Below, in pieces: positions 8,108-15,540 of a stretch of 40,869 bases of DNA. Source of the DNA: Candidatus Melainabacteria bacterium (GTDB taxonomy: Bacteria > Cyanobacteriota > Vampirovibrionia > Obscuribacterales > Obscuribacteraceae); assembly GCA_003175915.1 (NCBI GenBank), contig PSRH01000216.1, positions 1 to 40,869 on the forward strand, written 5' to 3'. The position numbers and the translations under genes were made by a program. Each line of letters begins with the position of its first letter. Positions within the stretch are counted from its first letter, which is position 1. The notes under the pieces were generated by a model that saw only the letters and a list, made by a program, of their open reading frames with translations, ran no database searches and was not told the DNA's origin.

Positions 8108-8927
8108 AGAACGCTTCAAGCAACTAGGAAAGTTAGGGAAAAAGGCATTCATACCGTTCACGCTCTTGGGTTGGCCGAATAGAGAAGAGTCGCTCAAGAT
8201 GATCAAAGAAATGATCGAGTGTGAAGCTTCTGCACTTGAATTGGGAATTGCGTTTAGTGACCCAGTAGCTGACGGACCAGTAATTCAGAAGGCGGCCTAT
8301 GAAACCATTGCATCTGGGTTTTCCGTGCACGACGCATTTGAGCTCATAACGGAAGTGCGTAAATTAGATGGGTCCATACCGATCGGCATTCTTGTGTACT
8401 TCAATACTGTATTGGCGAAAGGGATAGGGTCGTTCTTTTCCTTGGCCAAAGAGTCAGGTGTCGATGGTATTTTGATTGCCGATTTACCAGCAGAAAACGC
8501 TCAGGAAGTTCTACCTGCCGCGGAAACCAATGGCATCGACTTGATCTTTCTTGTGTCACCAGTGACGACACCAAATAGACTGGACATAATTCTCTCACGG
8601 GCAAGTGGATTTCTGTATCTTGTCTCTCGTTTGGGTGTTACCGGTACTATGGAGCGCTCGACGGCAAAGGATCTGGAGTTGCGAGCTTTAGTGGACAAAA
8701 TACGGAAGCGGTCTCGTGTTCCAGTTTGCGCTGGTTTTGGCATTTCCAGTCAGGCTGATGCGGAAAGAATGTTCGAAATTGGAGTTGATGGTGTGATTAC
8801 TGGTTCCCGTGTCATTCAATTGGCACAATCATCTTCCTCTTGCTCATCAGGAGTCTTGAAACAATACTTCAAAGAGATGGTCGGGGCATCTGCAAGAAGC
8901 AATCGCTACGAACACTGCGACTCATAG
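8091..8927 (+). CDS. trpA: Tryptophan synthase alpha subunit
   Basis: TrpA cleaves indole-3-glycerol phosphate and passes indole to TrpB. The 278-residue barrel has FIPFTLLGWPN and ELGIAFSDPVADGPVIQ, with the catalytic acids Glu50 and Asp61. It also has DGILIADLPAENA, the LVSRLGVTGT loop, GFGISSQADA and the phosphate-binding GSRVI. The C-terminal tail has a run of serines (SSSCSS). This is the last gene of the operon; no convincing intrinsic terminator follows it in the 124 bases before the next gene. Confidence 0.96.
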   Translation: MSRRYEERFKQLGKLGKKAFIPFTLLGWPNREESLKMIKEMIECEASALELGIAFSDPVADGPVIQKAAYETIASGFSVHDAFELITEVRKLDGSIPIGILVYFNTVLAKGIGSFFSLAKESGVDGILIADLPAENAQEVLPAAETNGIDLIFLVSPVTTPNRLDIILSRASGFLYLVSRLGVTGTMERSTAKDLELRALVDKIRKRSRVPVCAGFGISSQADAERMFEIGVDGVITGSRVIQLAQSSSSCSSGVLKQYFKEMVGASARSNRYEHCDS

Positions 8928-9051
8928 ACAGCGGAACTGTAGGACGATATCTCGGGTTAAGTCTAATAAAGCCGACAAAATATTTATCTAAGTGATATAA
9001 CTAATGTCGGAATCGATATACGAGTAGAAGTCAACTATTTCAAGTAGAGTT

Positions 9052-9504
9052 GTGGACCAGGGGATTCCTACAGCAAACAAACAAGTGTTGGCTGCAGTCA
9101 TAGCTGAAGCCAGGCATGATCTTAGCTCGTTGATTAGGAACGACTCAGTCAAGATCACCTATGTACACAAGTTCGATGATGCAGTCAATTTATTGCTTTC
9201 CGTGAATTATGATTTAATCATCTGCGGAGTTCATTTCGACGATTCACGGTCGTTAGAACTCTTACAGCGAGTAAAACAGATAGACAAAAATCGCGATATC
9301 CCGTTTGTCATGTTGAGGATGAGTTCCAACCCGATTGGCGAAGCCATGAGTGGGAGCATTCAGTTAGCTGTGCGAGAACTAGGTGGAACTGATTACTTTG
9401 ATCTTTCGGAATCAGTAGTGAATATCGATCAAATGAAGATTCATTTCTCTCAGGTTCTCCAATCACTAATTGAGGCTCAACCGAAATCGTTGTCCTCACG
9501 ATAG
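9052..9504 (+). CDS. Degenerate CheY-like receiver domain protein
   Basis: The 150-residue protein reads like a response-regulator receiver domain without an output domain. HKFDDAVNLLLSVNYDLIICG matches the helix-strand leading to the phosphorylation site, but the expected Asp is Gly59 (IICGVHFDD). The DIPFVML strand and a later helical region are retained. An adjacent DD pair (63-64) lies where the loop follows, so phosphorylation looks lost or altered. The start is GTG 9052 with no strong ribosome site. It lies 124 bases after trpA on the same strand, and its function is unknown. Assignment to the receiver fold is by pattern only. Confidence 0.6.
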   Translation: MDQGIPTANKQVLAAVIAEARHDLSSLIRNDSVKITYVHKFDDAVNLLLSVNYDLIICGVHFDDSRSLELLQRVKQIDKNRDIPFVMLRMSSNPIGEAMSGSIQLAVRELGGTDYFDLSESVVNIDQMKIHFSQVLQSLIEAQPKSLSSR

Positions 9505-9667
9505 TTTCTGACCAGGAAATACGGTTGACGCTTTTGCGTTTTTCATGACCTGGATTGTGCGGCAGTTAAGCACTTATGACTTACATGCAATGGAACGACG
9601 GGGGGTTTGCATCGTCCTCATCTATGTACCGCATGTTTCCGATGCGACGAACGGAGGTAGGAGAATT

Positions 9668-10102
9668 ATGCAATCACCGAGCCATTGCGCCGATAAACTA
9701 AACGGATTACTTAAGGGTGAAATTGCGGCAGTGGAAACTTATGAACAAGCTCTAGAGAAAATAACGAATCCCGATATTCGCCTTGAGTTGGAAGACGTTC
9801 AGCAATGCCACGCTGATCGGGCCGGTTTGTTAACACGAACGGTCGCCAGCATGGGCAAAGAGCCCACTCAAGGAGGAGGACCGTGGGGCGCGTTTGCTAA
9901 ATTGATCGAAGGTGGGGCTAAAGTATTTGGTGAGAAAGCGGCAATAGGCGTTTTAGAAGAAGGCGAGGACAAAGGGTTGGCAGATTATCGCAAACTTCAG
10001 GAGGATTCTGACCCGATCATTCATTCTATCGTCAAAGAGTTGTTACCCAGACAAGAAGAGACGCATGCAAAAATGAGTAGTCTTAAGCAGAGACTACATT
10101 GA
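9668..10102 (+). CDS. DUF2383/PA2169-type four-helix-bundle stress protein
   Basis: The 144 residues are helical and resemble ferritin-like proteins of the DUF2383 (PA2169) family. LNGLLKGEIAAVETYEQALEKI opens the first helix, LEDVQQCHADRA the second, and LEEGEDKGLADYRKL the third, ending with EETHAKMSSLKQRL. The frame is open from 9545, but ATG 9668 is chosen because AGGAG and GGAGG lie 4 and 10 bases upstream and the domain begins there. Such proteins often sit among general stress genes, as here. Biochemical role is unknown. A strong hairpin at 10199-10229 lies downstream. Confidence 0.8.
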   Translation: MQSPSHCADKLNGLLKGEIAAVETYEQALEKITNPDIRLELEDVQQCHADRAGLLTRTVASMGKEPTQGGGPWGAFAKLIEGGAKVFGEKAAIGVLEEGEDKGLADYRKLQEDSDPIIHSIVKELLPRQEETHAKMSSLKQRLH

Positions 10103-10198
10103 AAGTCGCTTGATCTAATGGCGGATCGTAGACTGATTATTTTGAGCTTTCAGCTGCTCAGTGTCGATGTCATTCTAATTCAATTACGGAATAAGAGC

Positions 10199-10229
10199 GC
10201 TAGGGGTGGCCTTTTTTGCCACCCCTAGC
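10199..10229. terminator. Strong hairpin between convergent genes
   Basis: There is a perfect 12-base inverted repeat, GCTAGGGGTGGC (10199-10210) and GCCACCCCTAGC (10218-10229), with a T-rich 7-base loop. It lies between the ends of the DUF2383 gene (+) and the YflT-like gene (-). Neither flank has a long T-run after the stem, so it is either a weak bidirectional terminator or an RNA 3'-end stabiliser. Confidence 0.6.
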
Positions 10230-10243
10230 TAAGGAAAGTATTG

Positions 10244-10771
10244 TTACCGCTGTGTTTTTACCTTTTGTTCTCCGGTCTTCTTTATGTCTGTTGCGCCGTT
10301 GTCTTTGAAAATATCCTCTACCCGTTTGGCTGACTGGCTGTCCTCCGTGTGAACCGACAAAAGAATATTGCCGTCACGCAGTTTACCTTCATATTGTTTG
10401 GCTTCGTACTCGGGGAGCCCCAAGCCAACGAGCGCTCCTACGACGCCGCCAACGCTACCGCCGACAGCAGCGCCACTGAGGAGCGCCATTATTGGACCTG
10501 CGGCAATAAACGGCCCCAGACCCGGAACTGCCAGCGCTCCGATGCCTGCTAGCCAACCGAGAGCGCCACCAAGTACAGCTCCTACACTGACACCTGTTGT
10601 AACTCCCTCAGGTCCTTTGCTATGCGTTTCATGACCCAGATCGCGGCTCATATTTTTATTCGGAAGTAACATAGAGACGTCATCTGCATTGAACTGTGCT
10701 GCTCTTAGCGCTTCGACGATCCGATCCGCTTGTTCTTCCGTATGAACGATACAAATAACTGCTTGCTTCAT
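10244..10771 (-). CDS. YflT/general stress protein 17M-like protein with glycine-rich core
   Basis: The N-terminal MKQAVICIVHTEEQADRIVEALRAAQFNADDVSMLLP matches the ferredoxin-like domain of heat-induced stress proteins (YflT, DUF1269-like). The middle (about residues 50-130) is a glycine/alanine-rich hydrophobic stretch with GGALGWLAG and GGSVGGVVGALVG, resembling a glycine-zipper membrane hairpin. The C-terminus EGKLRDGNILLSVHTEDSQSAKRVEDIF repeats the alpha/beta pattern. Start 10771 is chosen over the upstream 10792 because AAAGGAG lies 6 bases before it. It follows the BON gene by 36 bases and is probably co-transcribed with it. Molecular function is unknown. Confidence 0.8.
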   Translation of the reverse strand: MKQAVICIVHTEEQADRIVEALRAAQFNADDVSMLLPNKNMSRDLGHETHSKGPEGVTTGVSVGAVLGGALGWLAGIGALAVPGLGPFIAAGPIMALLSGAAVGGSVGGVVGALVGLGLPEYEAKQYEGKLRDGNILLSVHTEDSQSAKRVEDIFKDNGATDIKKTGEQKVKTQR

Positions 10772-10807
10772 AAAAACTCCTTTGAGTATCAATTGAGATC
10801 CATCCGA

Positions 10808-11182
10808 CTATTTACCTTCTTTGACTTGCAACTCGTTCTTGTAGTTGCTGCCAAAGCAGTGGTTCGCCAGTGCATCGATAATTTGTTTTTCACGTGAATT
10901 ATCAACGGGACCTCGCAGGAATACCTGACCTTGCTCGCTGACGATTTTTATGTTCTGCGCGTTAACGGATAAGCCCTTTTCCTTCATGAGAGCGCGGCGC
11001 ATCTCAGCTGTTTGTTCCACTTGCGATTTTTCGTTAGATTGATCTTGGGCCGTCGGTGCATTCCGATAGTCGGCATTTTGCTTGGTGTTGTCTGCATCTA
11101 TTACTCGATCCGCAAGTGCACGCGGTATGAAGCAAGTTACGGTAACAAGTGCACACAATATTCCTGTGGTTTTACTACGCAT
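10808..11182 (-). CDS. Secreted BON-domain protein
   Basis: A signal peptide (about residues 1-25, hydrophobic TGILCALVTVTCF ending ALAD) is followed by a low-complexity linker. A C-terminal BON domain follows, with NAQNIKIVSEQGQVFLRGPV and REKQIIDALA. BON domains in periplasmic proteins such as OsmY are linked to envelope and osmotic stress and may bind phospholipid. Start 11182 has GGAGGA with a 7-base spacer; the longer frame to 11239 lacks a ribosome site and would bury the signal peptide. The 124-residue size fits a single-BON protein. It probably forms a two-gene unit with the YflT-like gene downstream. Confidence 0.85.
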   Translation of the reverse strand: MRSKTTGILCALVTVTCFIPRALADRVIDADNTKQNADYRNAPTAQDQSNEKSQVEQTAEMRRALMKEKGLSVNAQNIKIVSEQGQVFLRGPVDNSREKQIIDALANHCFGSNYKNELQVKEGK

Positions 11183-11210
11183 TAGTTGTTCCTCCAAATG
11201 GGATAAGCCT

Positions 11211-11244
11211 GAAAAGCGGATCGTGTTTTCACGATCCACTTTTC
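11211..11244 (-). terminator. Intrinsic terminator after the csbD-like gene
   Basis: A 15-pair stem with one G-U and a 4-base loop is formed by 11211-11225 and 11230-11244. The stem core is G+C rich (GGATCGTG/CACGATCC), and its outer part is GAAAAG on one side and CTTTTC on the other. The U-run is therefore built into the 3' arm in either direction. It lies 37 bases after the csbD-like stop and 28 bases upstream of the BON start, separating the two units. Confidence 0.75.
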
Positions 11245-11280
11245 AAATGTTGCTGCATACGGAATTAGAGCTGTTCTTGC

Positions 11281-11478
11281 TCAGCACGTCCTACAAAATT
11301 CGTCCAATTCCTTCTCTGCCTTTTCTTTGGCGTAACCGTATCGCTCTTGGAGCTTTCCTGATAATTGATCTCGTTTCCCTTCGATGACTTTCAAATCATC
11401 ATCGGTAAGTTTGCCCCACTTCTCTTTGATCTTTCCTTTAAGGTGTGTCCAATCGCCCTGTAATTGATCTTTATTCAT
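11281..11478 (-). CDS. CsbD family stress protein
   Basis: The 65-residue protein opens MNKDQLQGDWTHLKGKIKEKWGKLTDDDLKVIEGKRDQL. This is the hallmark of the CsbD/YjbJ family, small hydrophilic helical proteins induced by sigma-B or RpoS-type stress. CAGGAGA lies a few bases before the ATG. The unusual end, EFCRTC, has two cysteines close together, which is not typical of the family. It appears to be monocistronic, with a strong terminator downstream. The role in the cell is unknown for the whole family. Confidence 0.92.
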   Translation of the reverse strand: MNKDQLQGDWTHLKGKIKEKWGKLTDDDLKVIEGKRDQLSGKLQERYGYAKEKAEKELDEFCRTC

Positions 11479-11599
11479 AGACTCGTCTCCTGTTACTCAC
11501 TCTTTGAACTAATACCTCAATCTCAGACGTGACTTTGGTTTTTGGGGTTCCAGTTCTTGGCTGCCGCGCTGATGAGCTGATTTTGTGGACGCTAAGGTT

Positions 11600-12109
11600 T
11601 CACTGTTTCTTGTTATTACTCGGCCCCATGACTTCAAGCTGTTCTCGCTCTCTGGTCGAAAGTCCATTTTGAATTTTGATCATCAAATTCTCCTGCTGCA
11701 GCTTCCAGTAGAGATCGAAGGCCAAATAGATGAGAGCGAATGCGCTTTCGCCCGCTAGAAACGCTTTGTCGCGCCAACCAGCGAACGCAGCCATAGCAAG
11801 GAGAGCGAAAGGTAGACCTTTGTTTACTGATGGCAATTCGGCTAGTTTAGCTGCGCCGGCGTCAAAACGATCGGACCAGGTTCGCAAATTGGGAAAGATT
11901 TTCTCCAGAATGTCATGCGTTACTTGGTCGTTGTTGTGTTCGATGATGAGCGAGCGACGAGACCTTCGAACGCTTTTTATTTCCGGTGATAGCTTGAGAT
12001 CTGTGATGAGTGTCTTAAGGTCCACTTCGCTTACCTCATTAGGTAGTGAAAGACGCAAGCGTCCGGGAATTTTGTGGGCGATAGTTGGGGAGCGGGATGC
12101 CCTCGACAT
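11600..12109 (-). CDS. HMA_2-like domain protein with membrane segment
   Basis: The N-terminal IAHKIPGRLRLSLP, then LKLSPEIKSVRRSRRSLIIEHN, follows the HMA_2 pattern (HxIPGRxRL...GVxSVR...GSxLVEY). This is a ferredoxin-like domain related to heavy-metal-associated domains but lacking the CxxC metal site; no cysteine is present. The middle, KGLPFALLAMAAFAGWRDKAF to ALIYLAFDLYW, suggests one or two membrane helices. Start 12109 is chosen over 12175 because GGAGGA sits 7 bases upstream. The length is 169 residues. It could be an accessory protein of metal or envelope stress, but no function can be stated. Confidence 0.65.
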   Translation of the reverse strand: MSRASRSPTIAHKIPGRLRLSLPNEVSEVDLKTLITDLKLSPEIKSVRRSRRSLIIEHNNDQVTHDILEKIFPNLRTWSDRFDAGAAKLAELPSVNKGLPFALLAMAAFAGWRDKAFLAGESAFALIYLAFDLYWKLQQENLMIKIQNGLSTREREQLEVMGPSNNKKQ

Positions 12110-12565
12110 TTGCAATTCCTCCCTTTCAAACATTGGACACAATGCACTAGACTCAACCGGCCTGGAAAAGTTCAAAGATCCCAGAAATGTCGAGCTCTAA
12201 ATTTTATAGAATAATCCCGGAACCTTTTCTTTTGTTTTCGCATCGTTGTGAACAATGAGAGGCACTACCCAAACTGCAAAGCGAGGAGTGGTGTCTCTCA
12301 GCTTTTCTGTGCTCCAAACCTGTTGACCTCGAAAGAAGTACGGCAGCGAATTACTAAAACTTGGAAGACAAGAGAATTTCAGGTCAGGAAAACGGCCAGA
12401 GAAATGGGCTCGGCAGAATGGGCTGCCAATCATTGAGCTTCCGCTCTGAACAAAGAAGCGATTGAAAATGGCAGCCTGATCCAAGCGCAACCTTCGGAAC
12501 AACTCTTTGTAATCGGGCGTCCAGGTTTTGACCGGCAACTATGAAACTATCTGAGGAGAATATAT
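12110..12565. other. Gene-poor divergent intergenic region
   Basis: This 456-base stretch separates the leftward HMA_2-like gene from the rightward small secreted protein and must carry promoters for both. I found no convincing sigma70 pair: TTGACC at 12528-12533 has no -10 at the right distance. The only long frame (12197-12538, minus strand) starts with TTG, has no ribosome site and no recognisable sequence. Confidence 0.5.
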
Positions 12566-12847
12566 ATGAGAACACGATTAAGCGTTGGTATTGCCATGGC
12601 TGCGATCGCTATTTCCGGGTCCAATCCCAGTTTGGCGGATGAGATAAGGAGTACCACAACCCGGATGGAAAATGCGCCAACAACCGAAGTACATCATACA
12701 AGCGTCACTAGTGGTAATGGTTCTGCATCCGTTTCACATACCCAGACAAGAATGGGTACTGAGCCAAGAGTCCAATCGCAATATACCAGAGTAAAAGAGG
12801 GCCACCACACAACCAAATCTTCTACGACACAAGTAAACAGCTATTGA
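12566..12847 (+). CDS. Small secreted Thr/Ser-rich protein
   Basis: The 93-residue product has a clear signal peptide (RTRLSVGIAMAAIAISGSNPSLA, cleavage after SLA). A mature part rich in Thr, Ser and His follows: TTEVHHTSVTSGNGSASVSHTQT and HHTTKSSTTQVNSY. GAGGAGA lies 7-8 bases before the ATG. I do not recognise a family. It sits among stress-type genes and is probably a short, disordered periplasmic or surface protein. The histidine pairs could bind metal, but this is conjecture. Confidence 0.7.
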   Translation: MRTRLSVGIAMAAIAISGSNPSLADEIRSTTTRMENAPTTEVHHTSVTSGNGSASVSHTQTRMGTEPRVQSQYTRVKEGHHTTKSSTTQVNSY

Positions 12848-12975
12848 AATGCTGCTCAGATTAATCGATGCTGGTATTCATCGGCAGCGATTGTCAGGAA
12901 TTAATGGTTGGGAACTCAGGTTCGCTTATTCAGTAAAAACGCATAGGCGACGTTTCCACGTGCGGAGGTGCTCTA

Positions 12976-13644
12976 ATGGAATCGATAGTCGATGTCGTTA
13001 ACAGGTTTCTAGGTCAAGAGGTCATTTCACTTCTCGAGAAGGCCACCAAGGCTACCGATGTTCTAAAGGCAGACCATAGAAAAGTCGAAGCTCTTTTCGA
13101 GCAGTTTACAAAGGCTAGCGGGGCAGACAAACAAGTTCTGCTGGAATCGATTCTAAAAGAATTGCGTGTTCACACAACCGTAGAAGAAGAACTAGTCTAT
13201 CCAATCCTTGCGCAGCAAGATGCAGATTTGGCCGCCGAAGCAAAGGAAGAGCATCATATCGTCAAACTTTTGATGGAAGAGCTGGCTAGCCTTTCTGCCA
13301 ATTCACCATTGGAAGAGCCGAAAGTCAAAGTTTTGAGTGAAATCGTAAAGGCTCACGTTAAAGAAGAAGAACATACGATCTTTCCTGCTTTGAGAAAGAC
13401 CGGTGTGGATCTGGATGACCTGGGTATGCGTATCAAAGATCGCAGGGGCGAGCTAATGATGAGAAGCAAAGCCACCACCATTAGGCAGGCTAAATCGGCA
13501 AATAACTCCGTAAAATCGAAGAAAATGAAAGGGAACGGAGCTGTGCCAAAGCGGGCTCGAACAAACAAAGAGCCTGGTGGTGCGAAGCGTCGTGCGGTGC
13601 GCCAAGATACTCGGAGCAAGAAGAGAGCTCAAAAACGATCATAA
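12976..13644 (+). CDS. Hemerythrin HHE-domain protein with Lys/Arg-rich tail
   Basis: The first ~160 residues form a hemerythrin-like four-helix bundle. Candidate di-iron ligands are His34 (ADHRKVE), His66 and Glu70 (VHTTVEEE), His93 or His94 (EEHH), and His127 with Glu131 or His133 (AHVKEEEH). Such proteins bind O2 or act in redox, iron or nitrosative stress. The last ~58 residues are very different: about one third Lys or Arg with only two acidic residues (KSKKMKGNG, AKRRAVRQ, KKRAQKRS). They resemble a histone H1-like nucleic-acid-binding tail. A GGAGG lies upstream of the ATG. The tail suggests DNA or RNA association, which is inference. Confidence 0.85.
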   Translation: MESIVDVVNRFLGQEVISLLEKATKATDVLKADHRKVEALFEQFTKASGADKQVLLESILKELRVHTTVEEELVYPILAQQDADLAAEAKEEHHIVKLLMEELASLSANSPLEEPKVKVLSEIVKAHVKEEEHTIFPALRKTGVDLDDLGMRIKDRRGELMMRSKATTIRQAKSANNSVKSKKMKGNGAVPKRARTNKEPGGAKRRAVRQDTRSKKRAQKRS

Positions 13645-13681
13645 TGAAGCGCTCTGCTCATAAATGGATTGCTAACTTACA

Positions 13682-14467
13682 ATGCGAAATCTACGTGTCT
13701 CCGGGCCTAGCAGGACTGGAAAACGACGATCGAGGCATCATGGAGACGACACGGATAAATCCGATTCGCCCAGATACTGGCAAATCTTGACGGCTGAACT
13801 GGTAGGCACTTTTTTCTTAACTCTCAGTGCAATATTGCCAGTTCATCAGGCAAGCTCTCCCGTCTCTCATTTAGAGAAAGCATTGCCCTCTGGGCTGGTT
13901 GTCTGCGCTCTAATACTAGCAATTGGTCCAACCTCAGGTGCCCACTTTAATCCTGCCGTCACTATGGCATTTTTCCTGCGGCAGGCGTTTTCTCTAAAGA
14001 AAGTGCCCTCATACATAACTGCTCAGATAATGGGCGCAGTACTGGCGGCGTCTCTGGCTGCCGGTCTGGCCCGAAACCGATTCCTCGTTGGGCAAACGCA
14101 TCCTCTTGTAGATCCAATCAGTGCTGTAGTAATTGAGGCTGTACTTACGACACTCCTCGTTCTAGTTATTTTAGGCACTGCAAATAACCACAGATTGGTT
14201 GGAAACAATGCGGCTTTGGCAGTTGGAGCTGCCATCTGTCTGAGCGGTATGATCGGCAGGGAAAGCGGCCCCTCCCTAAACCCTGCTCGCTCGTTAGGGC
14301 CAGCTATTGTAAGTGGGGATTTTGCTGATATATGGATTTATCTTCTCGGACCGCTGCTAGGTGTTGGCATCGCCGTAGTGCTTACAACAATCCTGGTGGC
14401 TCCCGCTAACGCTGACGAGGCTCAAGAGGCGCGAGGACGCGATCAGCGCCTGCCTGGAGACACTTGA
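13682..14467 (+). CDS. MIP family aquaporin
   Basis: This is a six-helix channel of the major intrinsic protein family. The first NPA motif is at residues 90-92 (HFNPAVT) and the second at 200-202 (SLNPARS), followed by the Arg203 of the selectivity filter. The residue after NPAR is Ser rather than the Asp typical of glycerol facilitators, favouring a water-type channel. The first 30 residues are hydrophilic and very basic (RTGKRRSRHH), an unusual cytoplasmic extension; no later Met precedes the first helix. It follows the HHE gene by 37 bases and may be co-transcribed. Confidence 0.92.
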   Translation: MRNLRVSGPSRTGKRRSRHHGDDTDKSDSPRYWQILTAELVGTFFLTLSAILPVHQASSPVSHLEKALPSGLVVCALILAIGPTSGAHFNPAVTMAFFLRQAFSLKKVPSYITAQIMGAVLAASLAAGLARNRFLVGQTHPLVDPISAVVIEAVLTTLLVLVILGTANNHRLVGNNAALAVGAAICLSGMIGRESGPSLNPARSLGPAIVSGDFADIWIYLLGPLLGVGIAVVLTTILVAPANADEAQEARGRDQRLPGDT

Positions 14468-14672
14468 TATGTCGACTATGTCATACAACGGCCCATCCCG
14501 GCTTTTTAAACAACCTCAGCGACAAACGGCGAACTAAGAGGGCAAAGCGTTAGCCGTCCGACCTTTGCGAAAATGCACCGCCTTGCACGATGTCGACTGA
14601 ATTAGACGCAACTAAATTGACCTATCGACGTCGTCCTAGGCGGCAAGTAATCAATTGTGTGGAGGAGGAGCG

Positions 14673-14879
14673 ATGAATAGACAGAGAAAAACTGGCCTAG
14701 ATAGCTCTAAGAAGAAGCGTCCAGCAAATGCCTCTGAATGCAGAATCGGTACGGACCGATCACATGATGATCAACAAATGATTGCGGTTGATTCGATACG
14801 GGTAAATGTTTGCCATATCGACAGTTGCGGTGGGCCTGGTTGCCGTACACTGTGGAAGCCGCGAAAGCGTACGGCTTGA
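14673..14879 (+). CDS. Small basic Cys-containing protein, unrecognised
   Basis: A 68-residue frame starts at ATG 14673 behind an exceptionally strong ribosome site (GGAGGAGGAG about 3-5 bases upstream), which is the main reason to accept it. The N-terminal third is basic (NRQRKTGLDSSKKKRP). The C-terminal part, CHIDSCGGPGCRTLWKPRKR, has three closely spaced cysteines that could form a small metal knuckle or disulfide. There is no signal peptide and I recognise no family. It could be a false call, because no homologue can be checked here. Confidence 0.5.
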   Translation: MNRQRKTGLDSSKKKRPANASECRIGTDRSHDDQQMIAVDSIRVNVCHIDSCGGPGCRTLWKPRKRTA

Positions 14880-14939
14880 GCCTGAATTACGCAGGGAACG
14901 AACGCGGAGCGAGGTTAGTAGAGGCCATGAGCCCTTGGT

Positions 14940-15089
14940 TTAGACCTCGACACGGCTGCCTGTGAGCAAATCATAAATGAACAACACGGCCGCAATTACC
15001 AAAAGCGCATGAATAAGGCTACCACCGACCTGAGTCGCGAAACCCAAAATCCACAGTAATAAAACTAGTCCGATTAAAGTACGTATCAT
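14940..15089 (-). CDS. Lmo0937-type small membrane protein (DUF5670-like)
   Basis: The 49-residue product is almost entirely two membrane segments: IRTLIGLVLLLWILGFATQ and LIHALLVIAAVLFIYDLL. They are joined by VGGS, and the protein ends LTGSRVEV. This LLWLLGF...GGxLIHxLLVIAxxxxxxxLL pattern is typical of Lmo0937 family membrane proteins, small peptides found with stress genes. The frame is open to 15281, but ATG 15089 has AAGGAGA with a 7-base spacer and gives the family length. Function is unknown. Confidence 0.85.
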   Translation of the reverse strand: MIRTLIGLVLLLWILGFATQVGGSLIHALLVIAAVLFIYDLLTGSRVEV

Positions 15090-15333
15090 TTGATTTCTCC
15101 TTGTCTCACGAATAGGTTCGTAGACAATGAAAAGCCTCTTTAGTTCCTCCGGTTCAGGTATGGATCCTAGACTTTGGCCGTTTTGCTGAGCGCAATGTTT
15201 TCGAAACAGTTCAATCTGGTGCTTAGAAGATCGCCGCAATTTTGCTGGCAGTGATATGGGTGCGAACCTGGGTAAACGCAATGGTTCCCCGAAAGTATTT
15301 CACCAAAAATCGGAAGAATGGAGGTAGAAGACT

Positions 15334-15540
15334 TCATTGGTATGGAGGTAAAAATTTTGCTTCCCTGGCGAATTGAAGTTCTTGGACGGCCCTGTATATC
15401 TCCTCAGCTCGACTAGTATGTCCGTGCTTATGGTAAAGAGTGGCAATGACCCTCAGCTCGTGTTCGCTTCGATCAAGGGCTTCTTGGAGAAATCTAGAGC
15501 TCTGAAGGTAAGTTGCTTTCTGAGTCAACGGATCATTCAT
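15334..15540 (-). CDS. Short TPR-like protein
   Basis: The 68 residues contain one tetratricopeptide-like helix pair, ELRVIATLYHKHGHTSRAEEIYRAVQEL. It has the usual small and aromatic positions (A..Y...G...AEEIY). A second partial helix, QSSRFLQEALDRS, precedes it. A single TPR is normally too small to fold alone, so this may act as a small adaptor or be a remnant of a larger TPR gene. The ribosome site is weak. No neighbour suggests a partner. Confidence 0.45.
   Translation of the reverse strand: MNDPLTQKATYLQSSRFLQEALDRSEHELRVIATLYHKHGHTSRAEEIYRAVQELQFAREAKFLPPYQ

Noticed and set aside
8965..9010. CCGAC...GTCGG inverted pair after trpA as a possible trp terminator
   Set aside because: Five pairs around a loop of about 27 bases and no T-run; likely chance.
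12197..12538. 113-residue minus-strand frame between the HMA_2-like gene and the small secreted protein
   Set aside because: It starts with TTG, has no ribosome site, and its sequence shows no motif or protein-like periodicity. It would also leave the rightward gene little room for a promoter.
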